A stretch of DNA of 64,000 bases from Nocardioides daeguensis (GCF_019192965.1 NZ_JAHTKU010000019.1:124001-188000), one strand, 5' to 3'; shown: positions 8,099 to 17,902, counted from the stretch's first letter. Notes: generated by a model not told the origin, from the sequence alone. Translations and numbers: made by a program.

Positions 8099-8413
8099 AT
8101 GATGCGCATCGTGGACGAGGGGTACGTCGAGCGGGTGCTCGCGCTGGTCGAGCAGGTCCCGCCGGGCCGGGTGACGACGTACGGCGCCGTGGCCGCCGTC
8201 GCCGGAGGTGGACCCCGCCAGGTGGGATCGGTGATGGCGAGGTACGGCGGCCCGGTGCCGTGGTGGCGGGTCGTGCGTGCCGACGGCACGCTCCCACCGA
8301 GCCACGACGACCGGGCCCGCGAGCTCTACCTCGCCGAGGGAACGCCGCTGCGCAGCAGCAGCGGCGCCCTCGACATGCGCCGGGCCTTCTGGGACCCGGC
8401 GACCGGGGACTAG
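8099..8413 (+). CDS. Alkyltransferase-like protein (ATL, MGMT DNA-binding domain)
   Basis: The roughly 104-residue protein has the MGMT fold motifs (VERVLALVEQVPPGRVTTYG) and PWWRVV where the O6-alkylguanine transferase has PCHRV. The reactive Cys is replaced by Trp, which defines ATLs: they bind O6-alkylguanine lesions without repairing them and hand them to nucleotide excision repair. Start choices are ATG 8099, ATG 8102 or GTG 8111; all keep the domain. It sits between moeZ and adnA, as Rv3204 does in M. tuberculosis. Confidence 0.88.
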   Translation: MMRIVDEGYVERVLALVEQVPPGRVTTYGAVAAVAGGGPRQVGSVMARYGGPVPWWRVVRADGTLPPSHDDRARELYLAEGTPLRSSSGALDMRRAFWDPATGD

Positions 8414-8425
8414 GAACCGCCCCGG

Positions 8426-8442
8426 CTGATCCGGAGGATCAG
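8426..8442. terminator. Small hairpin between convergent ATL and tpx genes
   Basis: A 7-base inverted repeat (CTGATCC / GGATCAG) with a 3-base loop overlaps the stop codon of tpx and follows the ATL stop. It could serve as a bidirectional terminator. The stem is short. Confidence 0.4.
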
Positions 8443-8930
8443 GCGAGCGCCGCGACGGCGGCGTCGTAGTCGGGCTCGGTCGCGATCTCGGGGACGAGCT
8501 GCGAGTGGAGCACGGTGCCGTCGGCGTCGAGCACGACGATCGAGCGGGCGAAGAGGCCCTCGAGCTTGCCGTCGGTCATCGTGACGCCGTAGTCCTCGCC
8601 GAAGGAGGAGCGGAAGGCGGAGCCGACCTGGACGTTCTCGATGCCCTCGGCGCCGCAGAACCGGTTGAGCGCCGGCGGCAGGTCCTGCGAGACGTTGATG
8701 ACGGCGGTGTTCTCGAGGCCGGCGGCGAGCTCGTTGAACTTCCGCACGCTCGCGGCGCACACGCCGGTGTCGATGCTCGGGAAGATGTTGAGAACCGTGC
8801 GCTGGCCCTCCGGGAGGGTCACGGAACCGAAGTCCGCGCCGACCAGGGAGACCGACGGGGCAGCGGAGCCGACGGCGGGCAGGTCGCCGACGGTGGTGAC
8901 GGGGTTGCCCCCGAGTGCAGTGGTAGCCAT
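8439..8930 (-). CDS. tpx: Thiol peroxidase Tpx (atypical 2-Cys peroxiredoxin)
   Basis: The 163-residue protein fits the Tpx length and pattern: LNIFPSIDTGVCAASVRKFN holds the peroxidatic Cys at residue 58 and RFCGAEG holds the resolving Cys at residue 92. Tpx reduces hydrogen peroxide and alkyl hydroperoxides in the cytoplasm using thioredoxin. The start is ATG at 8930. It is convergent with the ATL gene. Confidence 0.94.
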   Translation of the reverse strand: MATTALGGNPVTTVGDLPAVGSAAPSVSLVGADFGSVTLPEGQRTVLNIFPSIDTGVCAASVRKFNELAAGLENTAVINVSQDLPPALNRFCGAEGIENVQVGSAFRSSFGEDYGVTMTDGKLEGLFARSIVVLDADGTVLHSQLVPEIATEPDYDAAVAALA

Positions 8931-9496
8931 GCGCCTTGTCTAGCAGGTCGACCCGAGCCGTCCGTCACCCGTCCGTCATCGGAGCCGACCGAGGAACCCG
9001 ACCGCCTGGAGCACGTCGCGCAGGCGGCGTTCCCCGGTGATCCCGACGACGGTGGGCAGCGCGCTCCGGCCGGTTCTCCACAGGACGGCCCACCGGCTGG
9101 GGACGACGTGTCGCCGTCCTGTGGAGAACGACCGCCGGTCTTGTGGACGACACGCCGAGCGTCGGTGGATGACGAGAAACCCTCGAAAAAACCGGGGCGG
9201 ACCCCTTGCGACCGGTCGACGGCCGGGCGTAGAACTTCTCCCACGCACTCCTCCGGGAGAGCGGGATCAGCCGGAAGGCACCGATCCGACCGGCCAGGCC
9301 GAGACCTTCGGGTCGGAGCGAGGCGGCCCTGCGGGACGCCGGCCGCGCGAGCCGGGTGGCGCGGTTCGCGGGATCGCAGCAGCCGGGTGGTCGACCGGGA
9401 GCGTCACCAGTACCGGTCACCCGAAGGGCCCTTGTGACTCATACGCACGAGGGCCCTTCGCCCATTTCCGGTCGCTGTCACGGGCAGACTGGGCGC
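8931..9496. other. 566-base intergenic region with an inverted repeat and a terminator-like hairpin
   Basis: I see no convincing gene here. Perfect 17-base inverted arms (GTTCTCCACAGGACGGC at 9073-9089 and its complement at 9113-9129) flank 23 bases, and TTGTGGACGA follows at about 9140. The TCCACA/TGTGGA cores recall DnaA boxes. A second hairpin, arms 9422-9432 (CGAAGGGCCCT) and 9450-9460, precedes the cupin gene. Confidence 0.6.
9422..9460. terminator. Terminator-like hairpin upstream of the cupin gene
   Basis: The perfect 11-base arms CGAAGGGCCCT and AGGGCCCTTCG enclose 17 bases. The hairpin ends 36 bases before the DUF985 start, so it may instead lie in that gene's promoter or leader. 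Confidence 0.5.
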
Positions 9497-9910
9497 ATGG
9501 CCGACCGCCCCGCCCTCGCCGTCCAGCTCGACCTGCAACCGCACCCCGAGGGTGGCTGGTACCGGCAGACCTGGGCGTCCCCGGTGAGCGTGACCCTGCC
9601 CGACGGACGCGTGCGCCCGACGGCGACGCTGATCTACTTCCTGCTGCCCGCGGGCGAGTCGTCGGCCTGGCACCGGGTGTCCTCCGACGAGGTCTGGCTG
9701 GCCCACGAGGGCACGGTGCGGGTCGAGCTGGGCGGCCGCGGTGCCGCACCGGACGAGGCCGGGGCGACCGCGCTGGTCGTGGGGCCGGGGAGCGGGCAGG
9801 GGCTGGTGCCGGCCGGGGTGTGGCAGCGCACGACGGTGTCGGGCAGCGACGCGCTGGTGAGCTGCCTGGTCTCGCCCGGCTTCGACTTCGCGGACTTCGA
9901 GCTGGCCTGA
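9497..9910 (+). CDS. DUF985 cupin-fold protein
   Basis: The 137-residue protein carries the DUF985 pattern LDLQPHPEGGWYRQTWAS at about residues 11-28, then TLIYFLLPAGESSAWHRV and DEVWLAHEG. This is a small RmlC-like cupin family of uncertain function. The ATG at 9497 begins the conserved region. It is 37 bases upstream of adnA on the same strand. Confidence 0.88.
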   Translation: MADRPALAVQLDLQPHPEGGWYRQTWASPVSVTLPDGRVRPTATLIYFLLPAGESSAWHRVSSDEVWLAHEGTVRVELGGRGAAPDEAGATALVVGPGSGQGLVPAGVWQRTTVSGSDALVSCLVSPGFDFADFELA

Positions 9911-9947
9911 CCGACCCGGCGGGGTTGTGTCGTGCCGGGGTGGTTGA

Positions 9948-12900
9948 GTGGCGCCCGTGGACTCCTCGACCGCCCCGACCGGCTACCGCTTCGCCCCGGC
10001 GCCCGCCGCCGCGGCGGTGCCGGAGCTCGACGAGCACCAGCGCCAGGTCGTCGACCACGCCGGCGGCCCGCTGCTCGTGCTGGCCGGTCCCGGGACGGGG
10101 AAGACCACGACGCTGGTCGAGGCGATCGTCGACCGGATCGAGCGCCGCGGCGCCCGGCCCGACCAGGTCCTCGCCCTGACCTTCTCCCGCAAGGCCGCCG
10201 ACCAGCTGCGCGACCGGGTGACCGCCCGCCTGGGCCGCACGACCGGCACCCAGCTGAGCTCGACCTTCCACTCCTTCGCCTACGCGCTGGTCCGCCGCTA
10301 CGCGCCCGCCGGGCTCTACGAGGCGCCGCTGCGGCTGCTGTCCGCGCCCGAGCAGGACGTCATCTTGCGCGAGCTGCTCGCCGACCACCCCGAGTCCGTG
10401 CGCTGGCCCGACCGGTTCCGGCAGGCGATGGCCACCCGGGGCTTCGCGCGCGAGGTGCACGCCGTCCTCGGCCGGGCCCGGGAGAAGGGCCTCGACGGGG
10501 AGGCGCTGCGGCGGCTGGGCGAGGTCGAGGGCATCGACGAGTACGTCGCCGCCGGACTCTTCCTCGAGCAGTACCTCGACTCCCTCGACTCCCTCGGCGC
10601 CACCGACTACGCCGACCTGATCCGCCGGGCGCGGATCGAGGCGGAGTACCACCGCGCCGAGCTGCGCGAGCAGTTCCGTCACGTCTTCGTCGACGAGTAC
10701 CAGGACACCGACCCCGGGCAGGTCGCGCTGCTGCAGGCGATCGCCGGCGACGGTCGCGACCTGGTCGCGGTCGGCGACCCGCACCAGTCGATCTACGGGT
10801 TCCGCGGCGCCGAGGTGCGCGGCATCCTCGAGTTCCCGACCGAGTTCCCGCGCTCCGACGGCTCGCCGGCCGACGTGGTCGCGCTGCGCACCGTGCGCCG
10901 CTTCGGGCCCGGGATCCTCGCACCCGCCCAGCGGGTGGCCGGCCGGATCGGTCTGCGGGGCACCATCCCCGCCGAGGCGCGCGAGCGGTTCCTGGCGCCG
11001 CGGGCCGACGGGGCGTCGTACGGCGCGGGGCGGGTGCAGGTCCGCACCTTCGACACCGAGCGCGCCGAGGCCGAGCACCTCGCCGACCTGCTCCGGCGCG
11101 CGCACCTCGAGGACGGCATCCCCTGGGACGAGATGGCGGTCCTGGTGCGGTCGGGCCGGGCGAGCATCGCCCCGCTGCGGCGCGCGCTCGGTGCGGCGGG
11201 CGTGCCGGTGGAGGTCGCGCGCGACGAGGTGCCGCTCGTCCGCGACCCCGCGGTCCTGCCGCTGCTCGACGCACTGCGGGCGGTCGTCAACGTCGACAAC
11301 GACGACCCCGAGCACGTCGAGCACGTCGACGCGGCGCGGGCCGAGGCGCTGCTGACCGGGCCGCTCGGTGGCCTCGACGCCGGTGACGTGCGCCGGCTCG
11401 CGAGGCTGCTGCGCAACCGCGAGAAGGACCTGTGCCAGGAGAGCGGCGAGACGCCACGCAGCTCCCGCGAGCTGGTCCGGCTGGCCGTGCTCGAGCCTTC
11501 CTACCTCGCCTCGATCGACGCCCCGGAGGCGGAGCGGGCCCGTGGCCTGGCCGAGCTCCTCGGCCGCGCTCGCGCCGACCTCGAGACCGGCGCGAGTGCC
11601 GAGGAGCTGTTGTGGACCCTGTGGTCCGGGACGTCCTGGCCACAGCGGCTGCGGCGCTCGGTCGAGGCCGGGGGCGGTGCCGCGCGGCGCGCCCACCGCG
11701 ACCTCGACTCGATCTGCGCACTCTTCGACATCGCCGTGCGGGCCGGTGAGCGGCGCGAGCACCTCGCGGTCGCGCCCTTCCTCGAGGGCCTGGTCCAGCA
11801 GGAGATCCCGGCCGACACGCTCGCCGACCGCGGAGCACGCGGCGCCGCCGTCCGCCTGCTGACCGCCCACCGCAGCAAGGGTCTCGAGTGGCGGCTGGTC
11901 GTGGTCGCCCACGTCCAGGCCGAGGGCTGGCCCGACCTGCGCCGCCGCTCCACGCTGCTCCAGGCCGACCGGATCGGGCCGTCGACCGCGGGCGGTCTGG
12001 TCGGCTCGGTCGTCCCGCCCGTCACCACCCGCGAGCTGCTGATGGAGGAGCGCCGGCTGTTCTACGTCGCGTGCACCCGGGCCCGTGAGCGGCTCGTCGT
12101 GACGGCCGTGCAGTCGGCCGAGGACGAGGGCGAGCAGCCGTCGCGCTTCCTCGACGAGCTCGGGTCGAGCGTGCTCCACGTCGTCGGACGGCCGCCGCGG
12201 CCGCTGTCCCTCGACGGGCTGGTGGCCGAGCTGCGCCGCACCCTCGCCGACCCGGAGTCCGACCCCGCGCTGCGCGACGCCGCGGCCCGCCGGCTGGCCC
12301 GGCTCTCCCGCGAACGCGTCGGGCGCCGTGCCGCGGTCCCGGCCGCCGACCCCGCCAACTGGTGGGGCACCCGGGCCGTCAGCCGCTCCGAGCAGCCGAT
12401 CCGCGACGAGGACCGGCCGGTGCCGGTCTCCGCGAGCATGCTCGACTCGCTCGCGACCTGTCCGACACAGTGGTTCCTGACCCGCGAGGCCGGTGGCGTC
12501 GGACGCGCCCACCAGTCGGCCAACCTCGGTGAGCTGGTGCACGCCCTCGCCGAGCGGGTCGCCTCCGGCGATGCGCCCCCCGATCCCGATGCCCTCATGG
12601 CCTACGTCGACGAGGTGTGGGGCCGCCTCGACTTCCGCACTCCGTGGTCCAAGCAGCGCGAGCACGACCGGGTGCGGGCGGCGCTGGAGCGCTTCGTCGA
12701 CTGGCACGAGGCCAACCCGCGGACCCTGGTCGGACGCGAGGAGCGGTTCTCGACCGTGGTCGAGGTCGACGGCGAGAGCGTCCAGGTCACCGGGTACGCC
12801 GACCGGGTCGAGCTCGACGCCGACGGCCGGGTGGTCGTGGTCGACCTGAAGACCGGCCGCACCAAGCCCAGCGACACCGCGGTCAAGACCCACGTGCAGC

Positions 12901-13220
12901 TGGCGCTCTACCAGTACGCCGTCGACCACGGCGCCCTCGACCCGCAGCTGGGCGAGCCCGGTGGTGCGTCGCACCAGGCCGGTGGTGCCGAGCTGGTGCA
13001 GCTCGGCCTGGTCGACGGTGGCCCGGACGCCACGGTCCAGCAGCAGCCGGTCCACGCCGAGGACGGGCCCGAGCGCGACGACCTGCGGGCCCGGCTGTCG
13101 TACGCGGCCCACCTGATCCGTGAGGAGCACTTCCCGGCGGTGGCCGGACAGCAGTGCCGGACCTGCACCTTCGTGTCGCTGTGCCCGGCCAGGAGCGCGG
13201 GAGCGGTGGTGTCCCAGTGA
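9948..13220 (+). CDS. adnA: AdnA-type helicase-nuclease subunit
   Basis: The 1090-residue protein has an N-terminal UvrD/PcrA-type SF1A helicase: Walker A GPGTGKTTT at about residues 45-53, LALTFSRKAADQLRDRV, VFVDEYQDTDPGQ near 246, and LTAHRSKGLEW near 640. The C-terminal RecB-like nuclease carries VVVDLKTGR near 962. One Cys near residue 837 (LATCPTQWF) and three near 1069-1078 (CRTCTFVSLC) fit the 4Fe-4S pattern of AddB/AdnA nucleases. AdnA pairs with AdnB to resect double-strand breaks in actinobacteria. It overlaps adnB (GTGA at 13217-13220) and is followed by nudC, as in Rv3202c-Rv3199c. The start is GTG 9948. Confidence 0.92.
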   Translation: MAPVDSSTAPTGYRFAPAPAAAAVPELDEHQRQVVDHAGGPLLVLAGPGTGKTTTLVEAIVDRIERRGARPDQVLALTFSRKAADQLRDRVTARLGRTTGTQLSSTFHSFAYALVRRYAPAGLYEAPLRLLSAPEQDVILRELLADHPESVRWPDRFRQAMATRGFAREVHAVLGRAREKGLDGEALRRLGEVEGIDEYVAAGLFLEQYLDSLDSLGATDYADLIRRARIEAEYHRAELREQFRHVFVDEYQDTDPGQVALLQAIAGDGRDLVAVGDPHQSIYGFRGAEVRGILEFPTEFPRSDGSPADVVALRTVRRFGPGILAPAQRVAGRIGLRGTIPAEARERFLAPRADGASYGAGRVQVRTFDTERAEAEHLADLLRRAHLEDGIPWDEMAVLVRSGRASIAPLRRALGAAGVPVEVARDEVPLVRDPAVLPLLDALRAVVNVDNDDPEHVEHVDAARAEALLTGPLGGLDAGDVRRLARLLRNREKDLCQESGETPRSSRELVRLAVLEPSYLASIDAPEAERARGLAELLGRARADLETGASAEELLWTLWSGTSWPQRLRRSVEAGGGAARRAHRDLDSICALFDIAVRAGERREHLAVAPFLEGLVQQEIPADTLADRGARGAAVRLLTAHRSKGLEWRLVVVAHVQAEGWPDLRRRSTLLQADRIGPSTAGGLVGSVVPPVTTRELLMEERRLFYVACTRARERLVVTAVQSAEDEGEQPSRFLDELGSSVLHVVGRPPRPLSLDGLVAELRRTLADPESDPALRDAAARRLARLSRERVGRRAAVPAADPANWWGTRAVSRSEQPIRDEDRPVPVSASMLDSLATCPTQWFLTREAGGVGRAHQSANLGELVHALAERVASGDAPPDPDALMAYVDEVWGRLDFRTPWSKQREHDRVRAALERFVDWHEANPRTLVGREERFSTVVEVDGESVQVTGYADRVELDADGRVVVVDLKTGRTKPSDTAVKTHVQLALYQYAVDHGALDPQLGEPGGASHQAGGAELVQLGLVDGGPDATVQQQPVHAEDGPERDDLRARLSYAAHLIREEHFPAVAGQQCRTCTFVSLCPARSAGAVVSQ

Positions 13221-16200
13221 ACGTCGCGACGCCGGCCGTGATCCCGATGACCATCGACTCGCCCGAGGCCCTGCAGCGGGCGATGAAGGCGCCGTTCCCG
13301 CCCAGCGACGAGCAGTGGGCGGCGATCAGCGCCCCGCTGCGCCCGGCGGTCGTGATCGCCGGTGCCGGCTCGGGCAAGACCACCTTGATGGCGGCGCGGG
13401 TCGTCTACCTCGTGCTGACCGGTCAGGTGCGGCCCGAGGAGGTGCTCGGGCTGACCTTCACGACCAAGGCCGCCGCCGAGCTGCGCCAGCGGGTCCGCAC
13501 GGCGTTGCGCGACGCCGGTGCCCTCGACCTCACCGGCGATGCCGGCCGCGAGCGCGGTGACGAGGTCGACGAGGTCCTCGAGCCGACGGTGGCGACCTAC
13601 AACGCCTACGCCTCGGGCCTGCTCACCGACCACGGCCTGCGGATCGGGCACGAGCCCGACACCCGGGTGATCACCGACGCCGCCCGCTACCAGCTCGGCG
13701 CTCGCGTCGTCGACCGGTTCACCGGCACCATCGAGCACCTCACCGACCATCCCGAGACCGCGATCCAGAACCTGCTCGCGCTCGACTCCGCGATGAGCGA
13801 GCACCTCGTCGGCCCCGACGACGTGCGCGGCCACGACAGCGCCGCCCGCCGCGGGTTCGAGCGGGCGCGCGCCGAGGAGCTGGCGGGCAAGGCCCGCAAG
13901 ACCTACCTCGAGGCGATCGACAAGGCGCTGTCGGCGATCGACCGGCGCGCCGAGCTGCTCGAGCTCGTGGCGTCGTACCGCGGGCTCAAGCGCGACCTCG
14001 GCCTGATGGACTTCTCCGACCAGATCGAGCTCGGTGCCCGGCTGGCCGCCGAGCGGCCCGAAGTCGGCGCGATCGAGCGCGGACGGTTCAAGGTGGTGCT
14101 GCTCGACGAGTACCAGGACACCTCGGTGGCCCAGGCGATCATGCTGTCGCGGCTGTTCTCCGGGCCCGGACCCGGCGACGGTCTCGGGCACGCGGTGACC
14201 GCCGTGGGTGACCCCAACCAGGCGATCTACGGCTGGCGCGGCGCGTCGGTGGCCAACATCCTCAACTTCGCCACGACCTTCCCGGCGGCCGACGGGACAG
14301 CGGCGACCCACGCGCTGACCGTCAACCGGCGCTCCGACCGGCGGATCCTCGACGTGGCCAGCCACCTCGCCGAGCCGCTCTACGACGCCCTCGAGGCGCG
14401 CGGGGCCGGTGTGGCGCGACTGCGGGCGCCTGAGGGTGCTGTCGACGGCGTGGTCGAGGCGCACACCTTCGAGACCCAGCGCGACGAGCTCGCCTGGCTG
14501 GCCGACGCCGTCCGCGCCGCCCACGGGGGTGAGCCCGGCGACTGGGCCGACATCGGGGTCCTCACCCGCGACAACGCGCATGCCGAGCTGGTCTTCGACG
14601 CGCTGACCACGGCCGGCATCCCCGTCGAGATCGTCGGCCTCTCCGGCCTGCTGCGGCTGCCCGAGATCGCCGAGATCGTCGCCGTGCTCCGGCTGCTGCA
14701 CGACGTGACCGACAACGCCGCCCTGCTGACCCTGCTCGCCGGCCCGCGCTGGGCGATCGGTCCCCGTGACCTGCGTCTGCTCGGTCAGCGGGCCGGGGAG
14801 CTGGCCGGTCGGCGGGGTCGGTCCGGCGAGCAGGTCTCCGTCGCCGAGCAGCTCGTCGCGATCGCCGACGGCATCGACCCGGCGGAGATCGCGTGTCTCG
14901 ACGATGCGCTGGCCGACCCGGGCGAGGGGCCCTACTCCGCCGAGGCGCTGATCCGGTTCTCGCTGCTGCGCGACGAGCTGAGGCTGCTGCGCTCCGCCGG
15001 GGGGGAGCCGCTGCTCGACCTGGTCCGGCGGATCATCGACGTCACCGGCGCCGACGTCGAGCTCGCGTCCGCCGTCAGCGCGGCGGCCGGTGCCCGGCGC
15101 GACAACCTCGACCTGTTCGTGAAGGCGGTCGCCGACTTCCAGGCCGTCGACGGCGACGTGACGCTGCCCGCGCTGCTGGCCTACCTCACCGCCGAGGACG
15201 ACCAGGGCAACGGGCTCGACATCGCGACGCCGACCGAGGCCGACTCGGTCAAGCTGCTGACGGTCCACCGCTCCAAGGGCCTCGAGTGGGCCACGGTCTT
15301 CTGCGTCGGAGTGTGCGAGTCACGCTTCCCCTCGGCCCAGGGACGGACGCTGTGGGTGTCCTCCCCGGCCGTGCTCCCGGCGCCGCTGCGGGGCGATGCC
15401 GCCGACCTGCCCCAGCTCGAGGGCTTCGACAAGGCCGCGCTCGACGACTACCGGCAGCGGTCCAAGGCACACGAGGCCGACGAGGAGCTCCGGCTCGGCT
15501 ACGTCGCGTTCACGCGGGCGGCCCACCGGCTCGCGGTGACGTCCTACCAGTGGGGGCCGCGGAAGACCCCCTATGGCCCGTCCTCCTACCAGGAGTCGGT
15601 CCGCGAGGTGCTCATGTCGTGGGGACTCGCGCCCGAGCCGTGGCTGGTGCGACCCGAGAAGGGCGCGGCCAATCCCTACGACGCCGAGGATCCGTCGCGC
15701 CCGTGGCCGGTGGACGGTGTCGGTGAGGAGGCGCGGCTGCGGCTGGCCGCCGCGGCCCGGGTGGCCGAGGCCGACCCGGAGGAGCCCGACCCCGGCCTCG
15801 ACGTGGTCACGGCCGCCCGGGTGGCCGAGTGGGACGCCGAGATCGAGCAGCTGCTCACCGAGGCCCGGCTCGCCGCGGGCGCCGGGACCGCCGTGGAGGT
15901 GCCGCTGCCGTCGTCGCTGTCGGCCACCGCGCTGAGTCGGTTGCGCGACGACCCGGAAGGCTTCGCCCGCGACCTGGCCCGGCCCATGCCGCGACCGCCC
16001 GCGCCGGCCGCCCGGTTCGGGACCCGGTTCCATGCGTGGGTCGAGGCCCGGTTCGGCCAGCAGGGACTGTTCGACCCCGACGAGCTGTCGGGGCGCGCCG
16101 ACGCCGGGATCGACGACGAGGCGGACCTCAAGGAGCTCGTGGCCCGGTTCGAGGAGGGGCAGTTCGCGACCCGTGAGCCGCACGCGGTCGAGGCGCCGTT

Positions 16201-16486
16201 CGCGCTCGTGCTCGGGGCCGGCGAGGGACGGCGGCAAGTGGTGCGCGGACGGATCGACGCCGTCTACGCCGAGCCCGACGGCTCGTTCCTCGTCGTCGAC
16301 TGGAAGACCAGCGCCCGCCAGGACGCCGACCCGCTCCAGCTCGCGGTCTACCGCCTGGCGTGGGCCGAGCTCGAGGGGATCGACCCGGCGCGGGTGCGGG
16401 CCGGCTTCTACTACGTGCGCACCGGCAAGCTGGTGGTGCACGACGAGCTGCCGGGCAGGGAGGAGGTCGAGGCCCTCCTCGGTTGA
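13217..16486 (+). CDS. adnB: AdnB-type helicase-nuclease subunit
   Basis: The 1089-residue protein has a full SF1A motor: PSDEQWAAI, Walker A GAGSGKTTL near residue 48, GLTFTTKAAAELRQRV, LLDEYQDTSVAQ near 295, GDPNQAIYGWRG, LTVHRSKGLEW near 680 and YVAFTRAAHRLAV. A C-terminal nuclease module has VVDWKTSAR near 1027 followed by QLAVYRLAW. In the mycobacterial AdnAB complex AdnB supplies the main motor. The GTG at 13217 overlaps the adnA stop and gives MNVATPAVIPMTID. An upstream start in the same frame would lie inside adnA and lacks support. Confidence 0.92.
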   Translation: MNVATPAVIPMTIDSPEALQRAMKAPFPPSDEQWAAISAPLRPAVVIAGAGSGKTTLMAARVVYLVLTGQVRPEEVLGLTFTTKAAAELRQRVRTALRDAGALDLTGDAGRERGDEVDEVLEPTVATYNAYASGLLTDHGLRIGHEPDTRVITDAARYQLGARVVDRFTGTIEHLTDHPETAIQNLLALDSAMSEHLVGPDDVRGHDSAARRGFERARAEELAGKARKTYLEAIDKALSAIDRRAELLELVASYRGLKRDLGLMDFSDQIELGARLAAERPEVGAIERGRFKVVLLDEYQDTSVAQAIMLSRLFSGPGPGDGLGHAVTAVGDPNQAIYGWRGASVANILNFATTFPAADGTAATHALTVNRRSDRRILDVASHLAEPLYDALEARGAGVARLRAPEGAVDGVVEAHTFETQRDELAWLADAVRAAHGGEPGDWADIGVLTRDNAHAELVFDALTTAGIPVEIVGLSGLLRLPEIAEIVAVLRLLHDVTDNAALLTLLAGPRWAIGPRDLRLLGQRAGELAGRRGRSGEQVSVAEQLVAIADGIDPAEIACLDDALADPGEGPYSAEALIRFSLLRDELRLLRSAGGEPLLDLVRRIIDVTGADVELASAVSAAAGARRDNLDLFVKAVADFQAVDGDVTLPALLAYLTAEDDQGNGLDIATPTEADSVKLLTVHRSKGLEWATVFCVGVCESRFPSAQGRTLWVSSPAVLPAPLRGDAADLPQLEGFDKAALDDYRQRSKAHEADEELRLGYVAFTRAAHRLAVTSYQWGPRKTPYGPSSYQESVREVLMSWGLAPEPWLVRPEKGAANPYDAEDPSRPWPVDGVGEEARLRLAAAARVAEADPEEPDPGLDVVTAARVAEWDAEIEQLLTEARLAAGAGTAVEVPLPSSLSATALSRLRDDPEGFARDLARPMPRPPAPAARFGTRFHAWVEARFGQQGLFDPDELSGRADAGIDDEADLKELVARFEEGQFATREPHAVEAPFALVLGAGEGRRQVVRGRIDAVYAEPDGSFLVVDWKTSARQDADPLQLAVYRLAWAELEGIDPARVRAGFYYVRTGKLVVHDELPGREEVEALLG

Positions 16487-16554
16487 GGACACCCGGGCTG
16501 GGGGAGGACGCGGGCCGTCGCGACGCTCCGCAAGGCCGTGGCTAGGCTCGGATC

Positions 16555-17469
16555 GTGACGTTCCCGCACCAGTCGCTGGCTGCCGACCCGCACGACCGAC
16601 TCGGCCTGCTCCGGACGGACGACGCCTGGCTGGAGGAACGTTGGTCCGACCCGGCCAGCCGCGTCCTGGTGATCGCCGGGACCCGGGTCCGACCCGGGGC
16701 CGACGGGCTGGAGTGGGTGTCGTCGGCGCAGGCGCCGGACGGCGTCCGGGTCCTGCTCGGGGAACGGGACGGCGTGACCTGGTGGGCGGTGATCGTGCCG
16801 GGCGAGGTGGCCAAGGCCGAGCCGGAGCGATGGCTGCCGCTGCGCGGGCTGCTGCCGTTCCTCGTCGGCGAGCGGGCCAACCAGGCGCCCCTGGTGTTCC
16901 ATGCCATCGGCTTGGCCGAGTGGCACTGGGCGCACCGGTTCTGTCCGCGGTGCGGCGGCCGTCTGGTCGCGCGCGCGGCAGGACACGAGCTGGTGTGCGC
17001 GGACTGCGGCAAGCCGCAGTTCCCGCGCTCCGACCCGGCGGTGATCATGCTGATCGCCGCCGGAGAGCCCGGCGCGCCCGACGAGCGGTGCCTGCTCGGG
17101 CGCAACCACAACTGGCCGGAGGGACGCTTCTCGACGCTGGCGGGGTTCTGCGAGCCGGGGGAGTCGCTGGAAGACGCCGTGCGCCGGGAGGTGCTCGAGG
17201 AGACCGGTGTCGTCGTCGGCGACGTGAGCTACTTCGGCAACCAGCCGTGGCCGCTGCCGTCGAGCCTGATGCTCGGCTTCCACGGTCAGGCGGTGTCCGA
17301 GCAGATCCGGCTCGACGACGACGACGTCGAGGACGCGCGTTGGTTCACCCGCGAGGAGATGCGCCGGCTGACGGCGGAGGGCTCCCTGGTCCTGCCGGGC
17401 AGCGGGATCTCGATCAGCCGTTCCTTGATCGAGGACTGGTACGGCGGCGCGCTCCCCGGGAGCTGGTGA
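16555..17469 (+). CDS. nudC: NAD(+) diphosphatase NudC
   Basis: The 304-residue protein has the zinc ribbon CPRCGGRL near residue 130 and CADCGK near 147, then a Nudix box GFCEPGESLEDAV followed by REVLEETG near residue 197, and SLMLGFHGQAV downstream, all typical of NudC. The enzyme hydrolyses NADH/NAD+ and can remove NAD caps from RNA. The start is GTG 16555. It follows adnB by 68 bases and is convergent with mycoredoxin, the order seen at Rv3199c. Confidence 0.93.
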   Translation: MTFPHQSLAADPHDRLGLLRTDDAWLEERWSDPASRVLVIAGTRVRPGADGLEWVSSAQAPDGVRVLLGERDGVTWWAVIVPGEVAKAEPERWLPLRGLLPFLVGERANQAPLVFHAIGLAEWHWAHRFCPRCGGRLVARAAGHELVCADCGKPQFPRSDPAVIMLIAAGEPGAPDERCLLGRNHNWPEGRFSTLAGFCEPGESLEDAVRREVLEETGVVVGDVSYFGNQPWPLPSSLMLGFHGQAVSEQIRLDDDDVEDARWFTREEMRRLTAEGSLVLPGSGISISRSLIEDWYGGALPGSW

Positions 17470-17475
17470 GACCCC

Positions 17476-17721
17476 TCAGGCGCTGAGCGCCTCGAGCTTC
17501 GCCTTCACCTGGGCGAGGCTGGGGTTGGTCTGCGCGGTGCCGTCGGCGTACACGAGCGTCGGGACGGTCTGGTTGCCGTTGTTGGCCGACTCCACGATCG
17601 CGGCCGCGTCGGGCTGCTGCTCGATGTCGACGATCTCGTAGGTGATGCCCTCGCGGTCCAGCTGGCTCTTGAGGCGGTGGCAGTAGCCGCACCAGGGGGT
17701 GGTGTACATCGTGAAGGTCAT
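17476..17721 (-). CDS. Mycoredoxin-type glutaredoxin
   Basis: The 81-residue protein starts MTFTMYTTPWCGYCHRLKSQ, with the redox motif CGYC at residues 11-14, then TVPTLVYADGTAQTNPS. It is a class of glutaredoxin-fold protein that works with mycothiol in actinobacteria (Rv3198A is the M. tuberculosis counterpart at the same place). The ATG at 17721 is chosen from homology; upstream in-frame sequence has no similarity. It ends 6 bases after the nudC stop on the opposite strand. Confidence 0.92.
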   Translation of the reverse strand: MTFTMYTTPWCGYCHRLKSQLDREGITYEIVDIEQQPDAAAIVESANNGNQTVPTLVYADGTAQTNPSLAQVKAKLEALSA

Positions 17722-17902
17722 CGAGGGGTCTTTCTCTGCGATCGGTCGGGTTCTCCGCGACTCAACCACGAGGGGCGTGGGCTTGTTCCGCGGGAGTCCC
17801 CAGCAGGGTCGGGACGCTGATCGGGACACCTGCCACTGCCCGCCGGGACACCGGGCCCGCGAAGGTCGGCGACATCTTGCCCCCCAGCTCGAGGAGTACC
17901 TG

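Noticed and set aside
9417..13130. Long open frame antisense to adnA
   Set aside because: It is a by-product of high-GC codon use: the sense strand encodes clear helicase and nuclease motifs, and the antisense product is low-complexity and lacks a ribosome-binding site or homology.
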